A DNA stretch of 64,000 bases from Hyphomicrobiales bacterium (GTDB taxonomy: Bacteria; Pseudomonadota; Alphaproteobacteria; Rhizobiales; Xanthobacteraceae), in assembly GCA_017305715.1 (NCBI GenBank), contig JAFKKG010000032.1, positions 59,082-123,081 on the forward strand, given 5' to 3'. A program made the translations under genes and the position numbers. Positions 17,264-25,841 of this stretch are shown piece by piece (positions within the stretch are counted from its first letter, which is position 1; each line of letters begins with the position of its first letter). Under the pieces are notes generated by a model, which did not search any database, was not told where the DNA came from, and worked only from the letters and a program-made list of their open reading frames with translations.

Positions 17264-18418
17264 TTACACCCGAAAATGCTTGGAGAGCTTCAGGCCCTGC
17301 GCCTGGTAGTTCGAGCCGATGCGCTGGCCGTACATCGCGTCGGGCCGCGCCAGCATTTTCTCGTAGACGAGGCGGCCGACGATCTGGCCGTGCTCAAGGA
17401 TGAACGGCACCTCGCGCGAGCGTACTTCCAGCACGGCGCGCGCGCCCTGCCCGCCGGCGCCGGCGTAACCGAAGCCGGGATCGAAGAATCCGGCGTAGTG
17501 CACGCGGAATTCGCCGACCAGGGGATCGAACGGCACCATCTCGGCGGCGTAGTCCGGCGGAATCTGCACGGCTTCCTTGGAGGCCAGGATGTAGAACTCG
17601 CCGGGATCGAGGATCAGGCTGCCGTCCGGGCGCGCGGCGATCGGCTCCCAGAATTCATCGACCGCATAGCCGGCGCGGCGATCGACATCGACCACACCGG
17701 TGTGGCGCTTGGCGCGGTAGCCGACGAAGCCGCCGGCATTCTCGCCGGAAAGGTCGACGCTGAGCGCGACGCCGTTGGCGAGATCGGCATCGTCGATATC
17801 GACCAATCGTTCCGCATCATGCAGCGCGTCGAGTTCGTCGGCGCTGAGGATCGCATCGCCGGTGCGGAAGCGCACCTGTGACAGCCGCGATCCCTCGCGC
17901 AGCAGCACCGGAAACGTCTTCGGGCTGATCTCGGCATAGAGCGGGCCGTGATAGCCGGCGCCGATCATGTCGAAGCGGCGCGTGCCGTCGGCGATCACGC
18001 GGGTGAAGACGTCGAGCCGCCCGGTCGAGCTCTTGGGATTGGCGGCGGCGACGATCTCCGGCGGCAGCGCGAGGCTTTCCAGGAGCGGCACGATGTAGAC
18101 GCAGTTGGTCTCCAGCACGGCGCCGTCGGTGAGATCGATCTCGTGCAGCTTCAGTTCGTCGATGCGCTCGGCGACCGTGGCGCCCGGGCCGGGCAAAAAG
18201 CTCGCGCGCACCCGGTAGGCGATATCACCGAGGCGCAGATCGAGGCTGGCGGGCTGGATCTGGCTCTCGACAAAGGCATAGGCCGGCAGGATCAGCCCCG
18301 CATCCGCCATCGCCGCGATCATGCGGTCGGGCAGAATTCCGTTGGCGTCGGGCGGAAGCGTGAACGGCACGGCGCGGTCCTCAAGGGGGCCCGGGATGAT
18401 GGCCCAAATGCCATCCAA
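17264..18418 (-). CDS. dcd: dCTP deaminase, long two-domain type (2'-deoxycytidine 5'-triphosphate deaminase)
   Basis: Makes dUTP from dCTP for thymidylate synthesis. At 384 aa it is about twice the classical Dcd length and contains two dUTPase-fold halves, as in the alphaproteobacterial form. Characteristic segments are LPDRMIAAMADAGLILP, IQPASLDLRLGD, and in the second half the family-like VPFDPLVGEFRVHYAGFFDPGFG. A GAGG ribosome site sits 6-9 bases before the ATG at 18418. Confidence 0.9.
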   Translation of the reverse strand: MDGIWAIIPGPLEDRAVPFTLPPDANGILPDRMIAAMADAGLILPAYAFVESQIQPASLDLRLGDIAYRVRASFLPGPGATVAERIDELKLHEIDLTDGAVLETNCVYIVPLLESLALPPEIVAAANPKSSTGRLDVFTRVIADGTRRFDMIGAGYHGPLYAEISPKTFPVLLREGSRLSQVRFRTGDAILSADELDALHDAERLVDIDDADLANGVALSVDLSGENAGGFVGYRAKRHTGVVDVDRRAGYAVDEFWEPIAARPDGSLILDPGEFYILASKEAVQIPPDYAAEMVPFDPLVGEFRVHYAGFFDPGFGYAGAGGQGARAVLEVRSREVPFILEHGQIVGRLVYEKMLARPDAMYGQRIGSNYQAQGLKLSKHFRV

Positions 18419-18460
18419 ACCTCATAAATATGGGCATTTACGGGTTATCTGATGGCCGGC

Positions 18461-18489
18461 TTGACGAAAAGGGCGCGAGCGAATATCAG
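18461..18489 (+). promoter_or_regulatory. Predicted metZ promoter
   Basis: TTGACG and TATCAG are separated by 17 bases. This places the transcript start close to 18496, just before the SAM-II aptamer. Confidence 0.5.
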
Positions 18490-18500
18490 CATGACTTATC

Positions 18501-18560
18501 CCGTGGTGATTTGAGCCGGCCGGCTTGCAGCCACGTTAAATAAGTCGCTAAACAGGCCGG
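18501..18560 (+). promoter_or_regulatory. SAM-II riboswitch aptamer
   Basis: A pseudoknot aptamer that binds S-adenosylmethionine. P1 is CGTGG (18502-18506) with CCACG (18531-18535). The conserved TGATTTGA, TTGCA, TAAATAA and GCTAAA segments appear in the right order. The 3' strand GGCCGG (18555-18560) can pair with CCGGCC in the P1 loop to close the pseudoknot. SAM-II elements precede methionine biosynthesis genes in alphaproteobacteria, and metZ follows here. Confidence 0.9.
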
Positions 18561-18574
18561 GGACACGTGTGATC

Positions 18575-18608
18575 CCGGCCTGTGGAAATTTTTCCAGGCC
18601 GGTTTTTT
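18575..18608 (+). terminator. Rho-independent terminator of the metZ riboswitch
   Basis: CCGGCC pairs with GGCCGG and TGGAAA with TTTCCA, followed by TTTTTT at 18603-18608. An alternative hairpin (18555-18563 with 18573-18580) overlaps both the aptamer 3' strand and the terminator, and can act as antiterminator when SAM is absent. Confidence 0.85.
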
Positions 18609-18642
18609 GTGACCATTTTCCTGTGGTCACGACGGAGGTCAC

Positions 18643-19836
18643 ATGTCTGAGGCTAAGTCGACTACCCGCTATCGTCCCGAAACCAGGCTGGTTCACTCCG
18701 GCGCCCTGCGCTCGCAATATGGCGAGACGTCGGAAGCGCTGTTCCTGACCCAGGGGTTCATCTACGACACCGCCGAGCAATGCGAGGCGCGGTTCAAGGG
18801 CGAAGATCCCGGCTTTCTCTATTCGCGCTTTTCCAATCCCAACATCTCGATGTTCGAACGCCGCATGATCGAGCTCGAGGGCGCGGAAGCTGCGCGCGCC
18901 ACCGCCACCGGCATGGCGGCGGTGACCACCGCGATCCTGGCGCCGCTGAAAGCCGGCGACCATGTGGTGGCGGCGAAGGCGATGTTCGGCTCCTGCCGCT
19001 ACGTGGTGGAGGACCTGCTGCCGCGCTACGGCATCCAGTCCACGCTGGTCGACGGCCTCGATCTCGACCAATGGCGCAAGGCGATGCGGCCCAACACCAG
19101 GACGTGCTTCCTGGAGAGCCCGACCAACCCGACGCTCGACGTGCTGGATATCCAGTCGATCGCCGAGATCGCGCACGGTGGCGGCGCGCGGCTGATCGTC
19201 GACAATGTGTTCGCAACGCCGATCTGGCAGAGCCCGCTGTCGCTCGGCGCCGATGTCGTGGTGTATTCGGCGACCAAGCATATCGACGGCCAGGGCCGCT
19301 GCCTCGGTGGCATCATCCTGTCCTCGGAAGCCTTCATCGCCGAGCACATCCATAATTTCATGCGCCAGACCGGCCCGTCGATGTCGCCGTTCAACGCCTG
19401 GGTGCTGCTGAAGGGGCTGGAGACGCTGGCGGTACGGGTGCGCGCGCAGACCGAGACCGCGGCCAAGGTCGCGGACGCGCTGGCCAAGCATCCGAAGATC
19501 TCGCGGCTGATCTATCCCGGCCGCGCCGATCATCCGCAGGCTGACCTCGTGAAGCGGCAGATGCGCGCCGGCTCGACCCTGATCGGCTTCGAGGTCAAGG
19601 GCGGCAAGCAGGGCGCGTTCCGCTGCCTCAACGGCTTGAAGATCTCGCGGATCTCCAACAATCTCGGCGACGCCAAGAGCCTCGTCACCCATCCGGCGAC
19701 CACCACGCATCAGCGTCTGACGCCGGAGGCGCGCGCCGAACTCGGCATCAGCGAAGGCTTCATCCGGTTCTCCGCCGGGCTGGAGCATGCGGATGACCTG
19801 ATCGAGGATCTTGCGCAGGCGCTGGAGCAGGCGTGA
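18643..19836 (+). CDS. metZ: O-succinylhomoserine sulfhydrylase
   Basis: PLP enzyme (397 aa) of the Cys/Met metabolism family that makes homocysteine from O-succinylhomoserine and sulfide. The family start is TRLVHSGALRSQYGETSEALF; the PLP region reads VVVYSATKHIDGQGRCLGG, with the Schiff-base Lys in SATKH. The C-terminus LTPEARAELGISEGFIRFSAGLE is the family signature. An ACGGAGG ribosome site is 5 bases before the ATG. The SAM-II riboswitch and terminator directly upstream indicate feedback by SAM. Confidence 0.95.
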   Translation: MSEAKSTTRYRPETRLVHSGALRSQYGETSEALFLTQGFIYDTAEQCEARFKGEDPGFLYSRFSNPNISMFERRMIELEGAEAARATATGMAAVTTAILAPLKAGDHVVAAKAMFGSCRYVVEDLLPRYGIQSTLVDGLDLDQWRKAMRPNTRTCFLESPTNPTLDVLDIQSIAEIAHGGGARLIVDNVFATPIWQSPLSLGADVVVYSATKHIDGQGRCLGGIILSSEAFIAEHIHNFMRQTGPSMSPFNAWVLLKGLETLAVRVRAQTETAAKVADALAKHPKISRLIYPGRADHPQADLVKRQMRAGSTLIGFEVKGGKQGAFRCLNGLKISRISNNLGDAKSLVTHPATTTHQRLTPEARAELGISEGFIRFSAGLEHADDLIEDLAQALEQA

Positions 19837-19867
19837 GCGGGCCGCACGCATAAGCCACACAACAGGT

Positions 19868-19894
19868 GTCGTCCCGGCCTTGAGCCGGGACGAC
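19868..19894. terminator. Perfect hairpin between convergent genes
   Basis: GTCGTCCCGGC-CTTGA-GCCGGGACGAC is an 11-bp perfect stem between the metZ stop and the opposing SGNH gene. There is no T-run; it probably belongs to the GTCGTCCCGGCCTTGAGCCGGG repeat family also seen at 42465-42583. Confidence 0.6.
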
Positions 19895-19916
19895 AGCGGT
19901 GTGCGCGCGACAGCCC

Positions 19917-20885
19917 TCACATCGGCCGATAGGTCCGCACGTCCGACGGCACGTTGATGCCGAGCTTGATCTGGCCGACCGAGCGGATGATGTCGTCGCC
20001 GAGCAGTTGCGCGAAGCAGGCGTAGCCCCAGTCGCTCATGTGCAGGCCGTCGGAGATGACGAAATTGTCGATCGGGATCGCCTGCTTCTCGTGCCAGTCG
20101 CGCATCACCTCGAAGCGCGGAAAGATGCCCACCTTGCGCAGTTCGGCGACCTTGCCCAGCAGATTGACCATCTTGCCCGCGCTTTCCGCGTGCTCGATGA
20201 CGCGCGGCGAATATTGCGGATCGACCAGCACGAGATCGGCGCCGCCAGCCTGAATGCGGGCGATGCCGTCGTCCACCAGCTTGGCGGTCTCGGCCGGATC
20301 GAGATTGCGCAAGACGGCGTTGGTGCCGACCTGCCAGATCACGAGATCGGGGTGCATGTCGATGACGGAGGTTTGCAGCCGCCGCATCATTTCGGTGGCG
20401 TCTTCGCCGCCCTGGCCGCGATTGATCACGGTGATGTCGGCGGTCGGATATTGCCGGTGCAACTGCGCGGCGAGACGGTTCGGATAATTGAACTCCGGGG
20501 AAGACGCGCCGAAGCCCGCGGTCGACGACGAGCCGAAGGCGACGATGACGACCGGCTCGCCGGCGGCAAGCTTGCCCGCGACATGCGGCAGCGATCCCAA
20601 ATTCTTGGCGCCGTCCTTCGGCGGCAGACACGGCACGCGGCTGAAAATGTCAGTGGCCGATTTCGCGACTTCCTTCACCTTGTCGATCGCCTTGCCGGTG
20701 AAGCCCCTTTGCGCGGAAGGGTGAACGGCGGCCATCGTGCCCGCGCCCGTGGTTGGCGCCGCCTGCTGGGCGGGCTGCTCCTGCGCCTGCACCGGCGACA
20801 TCCACGCAGGCGTCAGCAGCGCTGCCGCCGCGATGGCGAGCGCGCCCAGCCATGCAGTCGGGCGAAAAGGGCGGTAACCACTCAT
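19917..20885 (-). CDS. Exported SGNH/GDSL hydrolase
   Basis: A 322-aa periplasmic esterase/acetylhydrolase-fold protein with a signal peptide (WLGALAIAAAALLTPAWM then AQA-like cleavage). SGNH blocks are intact: block I VAFGSSSTAG (Ser120), block II Gly in VINRGQGGEDA, block III Asn in WQVGTNAV, and block V DGLHMSDWG with Asp and His. It lies 13 bases after a second, degenerate SGNH gene and downstream of opgC, so it may act on substituents of periplasmic glucans (inference). Confidence 0.88.
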   Translation of the reverse strand: MSGYRPFRPTAWLGALAIAAAALLTPAWMSPVQAQEQPAQQAAPTTGAGTMAAVHPSAQRGFTGKAIDKVKEVAKSATDIFSRVPCLPPKDGAKNLGSLPHVAGKLAAGEPVVIVAFGSSSTAGFGASSPEFNYPNRLAAQLHRQYPTADITVINRGQGGEDATEMMRRLQTSVIDMHPDLVIWQVGTNAVLRNLDPAETAKLVDDGIARIQAGGADLVLVDPQYSPRVIEHAESAGKMVNLLGKVAELRKVGIFPRFEVMRDWHEKQAIPIDNFVISDGLHMSDWGYACFAQLLGDDIIRSVGQIKLGINVPSDVRTYRPM

Positions 20886-20898
20886 TTACGCTAGTTCC

Positions 20899-21657
20899 TC
20901 AATTCTGCTGCGCCGGGTTCACATGCGCCACATCGAGGACGAATTTCGACAGCGCACGCCCGAGGCAATCGTGCACGCGCCGGGCGAGGTCGACACCATG
21001 CGACGTGCTGGTCAGATCGAAATCTCCCGCGTCGCTCCAGTGCCGCATGATGGCAAAGCGGTCGAACAAGGGAATGTTGTGCTCCTGCGCCACCACGCGC
21101 ATGTTATCGAGGTATGGCGGGGCGGAAATCATCGTTTCGGTACGCGGGCTGTATTGCAGGTTCATCAGGATCACGTCGACCCCCGCGCTTTGCAACGCAA
21201 CAACACCTTCATCGACCCCGGCGCGGAAATCATCGGGATCGACCGATCGGATAGCATCATAGGTGCCGGTCTGCCAGATAACCAAAGTAGGCTTTCTTAG
21301 CTCCACCAGCTTAACAAGTCCGCCAGCGACTTCTTCGGCGGTCTTCTTGACCTGTAGTTCTACGGATACGTTGACCGCGACCTTCGGAAGCGCCTCCTTC
21401 AGCATCGCCTGCAGCCGGCCGGGATAGGCGTTGGTTTCGGAGGCATTGATGGTGGACGACCGGCTGCCGACCACCAGGATTTCCAGCCGGCGCTCACTGA
21501 CGATGGCCGACTCGACCTTGGGCAACGCGTTCTCGGATGTCAGCAGGTAGGCCGGAACCTCGCAATTGGGGCTGGCATCCTCGGCGCGCGCGGGAACCAC
21601 GGCCAGCAAGCCGGCGAGCAACGTCAGTCCCAGGATCATCACCGGGTAAGACCTCAT
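20899..21657 (-). CDS. Exported SGNH-fold protein with degenerate catalytic residues
   Basis: A 252-aa protein with a signal peptide (VMILGLTLLAGLLAVVPARA). It is homologous to its downstream neighbour through LVIWQTGT, DVILMNLQYSPR and IPLFDRFAIMRHW. The catalytic blocks appear lost: GSS becomes GSR (residues 64-66), the block II Gly is missing, block III GTN is GTY, and the block V Asp three residues before His is absent (TSTSH). Its ATG at 21657 overlaps the opgC stop (ATGA), indicating translational coupling. It may be a binding or regulatory pseudoenzyme. Confidence 0.85.
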   Translation of the reverse strand: MRSYPVMILGLTLLAGLLAVVPARAEDASPNCEVPAYLLTSENALPKVESAIVSERRLEILVVGSRSSTINASETNAYPGRLQAMLKEALPKVAVNVSVELQVKKTAEEVAGGLVKLVELRKPTLVIWQTGTYDAIRSVDPDDFRAGVDEGVVALQSAGVDVILMNLQYSPRTETMISAPPYLDNMRVVAQEHNIPLFDRFAIMRHWSDAGDFDLTSTSHGVDLARRVHDCLGRALSKFVLDVAHVNPAQQN

Positions 21658-22904
21658 CAGCCCCCTCCCGCCATATCGGCATTGCCGACAGCGCCTTTTT
21701 TCTTCGAGTTCTTGTCGGCGGAATGCTTGTACCATGAAATGATCCACGCCATGCCGGACATGATGACGATGCCGGCGACGCTGATGAGGAAATGCAGGCC
21801 GGCCCCACCGGAGATTTCAGTCAGAGCGAAATGCCCGGCAAAGGCGAGAAAAACGCCGAGACAGAATATCTCAAGCGAATGCTGCCCGCACAGGATCAAT
21901 GGTCGCAGCCAGACCGATTTCAGGCCCGGCCAATCCCTGGGCAGGAAGCGCACGACGATCGCCGCCAGCGCCAGGAAATGCGCAAAACGCAGCACATCCA
22001 GATCGGTCTTGCTGATCGGGTACATCCACTGTTCGAGGCGCTTCGGCATCAAAAAACTCAGCTGCGGGATGTGCCAGGTCAGCGTGACGAAGAAGGCGGC
22101 CAGCAGATAGGCAATGCAGATCCACATCGTGATCCGCGACGAGAGGATGCGCGACATCCGATCGGCACCGCCGAGCGCGCACCAGGCGCCGAACACGAAC
22201 AGCAATTGCCAGGCAAACGGATTGAAGAACCAGGTGCCGTTCGGATAGGCCGACAGGTACCAGTCGAAATGCCAGGTCAGCGCATAGAGCACGGCCGACA
22301 GCGCCAGCGTGACGTCGGTCCGCCACTTCATCAGCCAGAGGATGATGGGAAGGAACAGCATCAGCACGATATAGAGCGGCAGCACGTCCATGTTGACCGG
22401 ACGAAACCTCAGCAGCAGCGCCTGGATGATGGTGACATCCGGCTGCTTGAGGAAATCCATGATCCCCATTTCTTCGGAATAGAGCGGGTTGTTGAAATTG
22501 GTCGCGACGTAGGAAATCTCCGCCAGGAAGATCGTGAACAGGAACACGTGCGCGACGTAGATCTGCCAGACCCGCCGCATGATGCGCGCGGTCGCCACCA
22601 CGGTGCCTGCCTCCAGCATCGCGCGGCCGTAGACGAACGCCGCGGTATAGCCGGAAATGAAGATGAAGATTTCGGTGGCGTCGGAAAAGCCGTAGTTGCG
22701 GATCGTGAACCAGGTCAGGAAGTTCGGCGGCAAATGATCGACGAAGATCAGCCACAGCGCCAGCCCGCGAAACAGGTCGAGCCGCAATTCGCGATCGCCG
22801 GTCGCGGGCAGCGTGATTGCCGGCGCTGACGTCTCGGCTGCGCCGGCGCGCACGCCGGTTTCCGCAACGGACGATCTGGTGACTTGATCGGCAATGGACG
22901 ACAT
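21657..22904 (-). CDS. opgC: OpgC-type glucan succinyltransferase / acyltransferase membrane protein
   Basis: A 415-aa inner membrane protein with about ten membrane segments. It matches OpgC, which adds succinyl groups to osmoregulated periplasmic glucans. The N-terminal signature RELRLDLFRGLALWLIFVDH and FSDATEIFIFISGYTAAFVYG are characteristic of this family. I chose the ATG at 22904 (MSSIADQVTRSS); the frame continues open upstream to 23801 but that part opposes apaG and a repeat. It is first in a three-gene operon with two SGNH proteins. Confidence 0.9.
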   Translation of the reverse strand: MSSIADQVTRSSVAETGVRAGAAETSAPAITLPATGDRELRLDLFRGLALWLIFVDHLPPNFLTWFTIRNYGFSDATEIFIFISGYTAAFVYGRAMLEAGTVVATARIMRRVWQIYVAHVFLFTIFLAEISYVATNFNNPLYSEEMGIMDFLKQPDVTIIQALLLRFRPVNMDVLPLYIVLMLFLPIILWLMKWRTDVTLALSAVLYALTWHFDWYLSAYPNGTWFFNPFAWQLLFVFGAWCALGGADRMSRILSSRITMWICIAYLLAAFFVTLTWHIPQLSFLMPKRLEQWMYPISKTDLDVLRFAHFLALAAIVVRFLPRDWPGLKSVWLRPLILCGQHSLEIFCLGVFLAFAGHFALTEISGGAGLHFLISVAGIVIMSGMAWIISWYKHSADKNSKKKGAVGNADMAGGG

Positions 22905-23156
22905 CGGGCACCGTTCTTGCAGCAATTCCACGTCAATTGCACGGCACCAACGATCATATCGGCCCACAAATGGCCGGCAAGTCGGCACAGGCAAGCCGGA
23001 TACGGGGATCAGAGCCGCGCGGGTGCGCCTTAGGGCGAAACTGTGTTGAAACAAGGATGGATGGGCGCGACAGCCTGCCGCCGCCGGCCGGCCGCGCGAT
23101 TGGTTCCGTCGGCTTTCTTCGCTATGATGGGGAGAAGATTCTGGAAGCTTTGATCG

Positions 23157-23549
23157 ATGTACCGCGCCGTCACCCGTCAAATCGAAGTCACCGTCGAGCC
23201 GAACTTCCGGCCGGAGCGCTCCGTGGTGGAAAAGGGCCAGTATTTCTGGTCCTACACCATCGTCATCACCAATTCCGGCCCTGAGACCGTGCAGTTGCGA
23301 TCGCGGCACTGGATCATCACCGACGCCACCGGCCGCAAGCAGGAAATCCGCGGCGAAGGTGTCATCGGCGAGCAGCCGGTGCTGGCGCCAGGCGAAAGCC
23401 ACCAATACACCTCCGGCGTACCGCTGCCGACCGCCTCCGGCTTCATGACCGGGCGCTATCAGATGGTCAGCGAAAGCGGCGAAAAGTTCGAGATCGACGT
23501 GCCGACGTTTTCGCTGGATAGCCCGGATAACAAGCGCGTGTTGAATTGA
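23157..23549 (+). CDS. apaG: ApaG family protein
   Basis: A 130-aa single-domain protein with the ApaG (DUF525) fibronectin-III-like fold. Segments seen are VTVEPNFRPERS, YFWSYTIVITNSG, LRSRHWIITDATG and the glycine loop GEGVIGEQPVLAPGESHQY. ApaG has been linked to cobalt resistance and to Ap4A levels, but its reaction is not established. It is transcribed away from opgC. Confidence 0.95.
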   Translation: MYRAVTRQIEVTVEPNFRPERSVVEKGQYFWSYTIVITNSGPETVQLRSRHWIITDATGRKQEIRGEGVIGEQPVLAPGESHQYTSGVPLPTASGFMTGRYQMVSESGEKFEIDVPTFSLDSPDNKRVLN

Positions 23550-24237
23550 CGGGTTTGTGCGCATTGGCGTCACCGTGCGAGCGTAGCGAAGCAATCCTTT
23601 CCTTCTTTGCCTGGCACGATGAATGGCTTCGCTCGCTCTCATGCACAAACGCTTCGCGTTTGTTGCGGACAATGACGTGGATATAGCTTCGCCTTCTCGC
23701 GGCGCATGGCACCCGAGCTTTGCCAGAAACTTCCCGCCCTCCCAAATTCGGAGGGCGCAGGGAATGCCGGATGCGCGCTGCACCCGCGGTCCCATGCGCA
23801 ATGTGCACTAAAAAATGCGCGCATGAGCATACAGGGCAGCGGAGAACATCCGACATTCCCTGCGCGATGGTTTTACGGCTTATAACGTGCTCTCCCCGGA
23901 GAACGGCTCTTTTGCCTCCGTCGCGCCCTGGGAAGTCGAACGCCTCCAGGTGCATGGACGCCAGCAACGCGGCGTCAGGACCACACGTCTTCGCCGTACG
24001 CTTCAGCCGCGCTCGTCTGGCGACAACCTCCACGTCCACCGCTCCCCGCCCCTCGTTGTGACGATGGCCAACGCCCCTCTGAGTGGGACGGGATGGCGGG
24101 AAATATGCGGCTGATTTTCGCTTCTGTAAATACGAATATTTCTTATTTTAGGGCTTGACACTTCTTCCGAAAATCAGAATACCTGATTTGCCCGACGGGC
24201 TATTTTGTCGCACTTGATGACGCGGGAGACGTGGCCC
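23550..24237. repeat. Intergenic repeat-rich interval
   Basis: About 690 bases without a credible gene. The left part (23567-23686) is a degenerate copy of the CGTCATTGCGAG / GCAATGACG palindrome, and contains ACAAACGCTTCGCGTTTGT. From about 23690 to 24110 there is a stretch of the type found dispersed in Bradyrhizobium genomes (starts near TTCTCGCGGCGCATGGCAC, includes GCAGGGAATGCCGGATGCGC). Open frames here have no domain. An AT-rich segment at 24120-24200 with TTGACA at 24155 may hold a promoter. Confidence 0.55.
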
Positions 24238-25239
24238 CTACTCCACGCCCGCCTCATGCGGCGTGAACTCGTAGACCGACGAGCAGAACTCGCAGGTCAC
24301 CACCACCTTGCCGTCCTTGACCATTTCGGCACGGTCCTGCGCAGCAAAACTTTTCAGCATCGAGGAGACCGCGTCGCGCGAGCAGGAGCATTGCGCACGC
24401 AGGGGCAGCGGCGAGAACACCCGCACGCCGCGCTCGTGGAACAGGCGATACAATAATCGCTCGCCCGACAGATCCGGATCGAGCAGTTCGATGTCCTCGA
24501 CCGTCGAGATCAGTGACTGCCCCTCGACCCAGGCGTCGTCTTCGGCCACTTCATGCGTGACCGCACCTTCCGGCGCATCGCCGGGATCGAGGTCGGCCGG
24601 CCGCGCCCGCTCCGGCGCCTTGGGCAGGAATTGCAGCAGCATGCCGCCGGCGCGCCAGCGATGTTTCGGGCCTTCGCCGCCGCCCCGCCATTCCTCGCCG
24701 ACCGCGATACGCACGCGGGTCGGGATCTGCTCGGAGCGCAGGAAATATTCATGGGCCGCGTCTTCGAGATTGCCGCCGTCCAGCGCCACCAGGCCCTGAT
24801 AGCGGCTCATGTCCGCGCCCTGGTCGATGGTCATCGCCAGATGACCCTTGCCGAGCAGGGCACCCGAATCCTGGCCCTCCTTCAGCCGCGCCGCATCGAA
24901 GCGCGCATAGGCGCGCAGGCGATCCGGCAACTGGAAGTCCACGATCAGGAACGACACCGGGCCGTCGGTCTGGGTCTGCAGGATGAAACGGCCGTCGAAT
25001 TTCAAGGACGAGCCGAGCAACGTCGCCAGCACGATGGCCTCCCCGAGCAGCTTGCAGACCGGGGCCGGATAATCATGTTTGGTCAGGATGTCGTCGAGCG
25101 CCGGACCGAGCCGGGTCAGCCGGCCGCGCAGATCGAGCGCAGCGACCTCGAACGGCAGCGCCGCATCGTCGACGGGAACCGCCGATGGCGCGCGGGTCGG
25201 CGCTGAGGCCGTGATTTGGATGTCGGGAGATTGAGTCAT
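24238..25239 (-). CDS. hslO: Hsp33 redox-regulated chaperone
   Basis: A 333-aa cytosolic holdase activated by oxidation. The C-terminal zinc site is complete: CSCSR and CEFC supply four cysteines, and their disulfide formation unfolds the linker and turns on chaperone activity. The N-terminal domain shows KLLGEAIVLATLLGSSLKFDG and ITIDQG-like loops (AMTIDQGADMSRYQG). I chose the ATG at 25239 (MTQSPDIQITAS); an upstream in-frame start at 25323 abuts the next gene's stop and lacks support. The N-terminal extension before residue 30 is longer than in E. coli Hsp33. Confidence 0.95.
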   Translation of the reverse strand: MTQSPDIQITASAPTRAPSAVPVDDAALPFEVAALDLRGRLTRLGPALDDILTKHDYPAPVCKLLGEAIVLATLLGSSLKFDGRFILQTQTDGPVSFLIVDFQLPDRLRAYARFDAARLKEGQDSGALLGKGHLAMTIDQGADMSRYQGLVALDGGNLEDAAHEYFLRSEQIPTRVRIAVGEEWRGGGEGPKHRWRAGGMLLQFLPKAPERARPADLDPGDAPEGAVTHEVAEDDAWVEGQSLISTVEDIELLDPDLSGERLLYRLFHERGVRVFSPLPLRAQCSCSRDAVSSMLKSFAAQDRAEMVKDGKVVVTCEFCSSVYEFTPHEAGVE

Positions 25240-25322
25240 GGCGTCTATCTGGGGTCGGAAGGGGTGAATCGAAAGGGGCAGTTCAGCGATTGCGAACGGA
25301 GCGACGAGGCAGCGACCACCCA

Positions 25323-25814
25323 CTAACGCTCCGGTTTTGCTCGCTGCTCCGCATCACGGACAGCCTGCTCGTACTGTGCCTTCTCGAACACGAATGGACC
25401 GAAGGAATGGTAGTTGCGCTGAGGTCGGTGGGGTTGATTGAAGGCGGCCCATTTGTATCCGCTGTGCAGGGGGATGACCGTAGCCTTGAGTGGCCAGCAT
25501 CCCGCTTCACCGCACTGGCAAGCTAAAACAAATATCTCCGGGCCGGCATCGCTCTGGCCCTGGCTTCCTTCTTGCCCACAGAAGTAACGATCTAATGGCC
25601 CGTAATTGAAATAGGACGGAACAAGACCCCCGTAGCCCCCAGTCGGGGTGTAACCGCCTGACTGTTCAAACTTGGAGACCAAAACGGTGATCGGCGTACC
25701 GTCTATGCAAGGCGTCAAGGACAAGGCGCCGTCATTAATTTCGTCTATCTCAAAGGAAAGCGTGTTCGCCACGAGTGCAACTCCGTCGTCGGCAAAGACT
25801 CGTCGCAGGACCAC
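25323..25814 (-). CDS. Unrecognised protein downstream of antitoxin
   Basis: A 163-aa soluble protein that I do not recognise. A Cys cluster FVLACQCGEAGCWP sits in the middle, flanked by a Gly/Tyr-rich loop (GGYTPTGGYGGLVPSYFNYG). The likely start is GTG at 25814; the frame is open upstream as far as the stop codon of the antitoxin gene, 27 bases away, and no good ribosome site is seen. It may be carried with the toxin-antitoxin locus, and base use is less GC-rich than its neighbours. Confidence 0.55.
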   Translation of the reverse strand: MVLRRVFADDGVALVANTLSFEIDEINDGALSLTPCIDGTPITVLVSKFEQSGGYTPTGGYGGLVPSYFNYGPLDRYFCGQEGSQGQSDAGPEIFVLACQCGEAGCWPLKATVIPLHSGYKWAAFNQPHRPQRNYHSFGPFVFEKAQYEQAVRDAEQRAKPER

Positions 25815-25841
25815 CTGCGCAAATCGAAGATCGGGTGAGAC

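Noticed and set aside
14757-17403. Long plus-strand open frames opposite the MATE and unknown genes
   Set aside because: They are antisense shadows in high-GC DNA: composition is Arg/Ala/His-rich, there are no domains, and the minus-strand proteins have clear family motifs or ribosome sites.
18496-20631. A 711-codon minus-strand open frame opposite metZ
   Set aside because: metZ on the plus strand has full catalytic motifs and a riboswitch; the antisense frame has none.
22905-23801. N-terminal extension of OpgC by about 300 residues
   Set aside because: The extension is antisense to apaG and crosses a repeat; OpgC family proteins begin near MSSIADQ.
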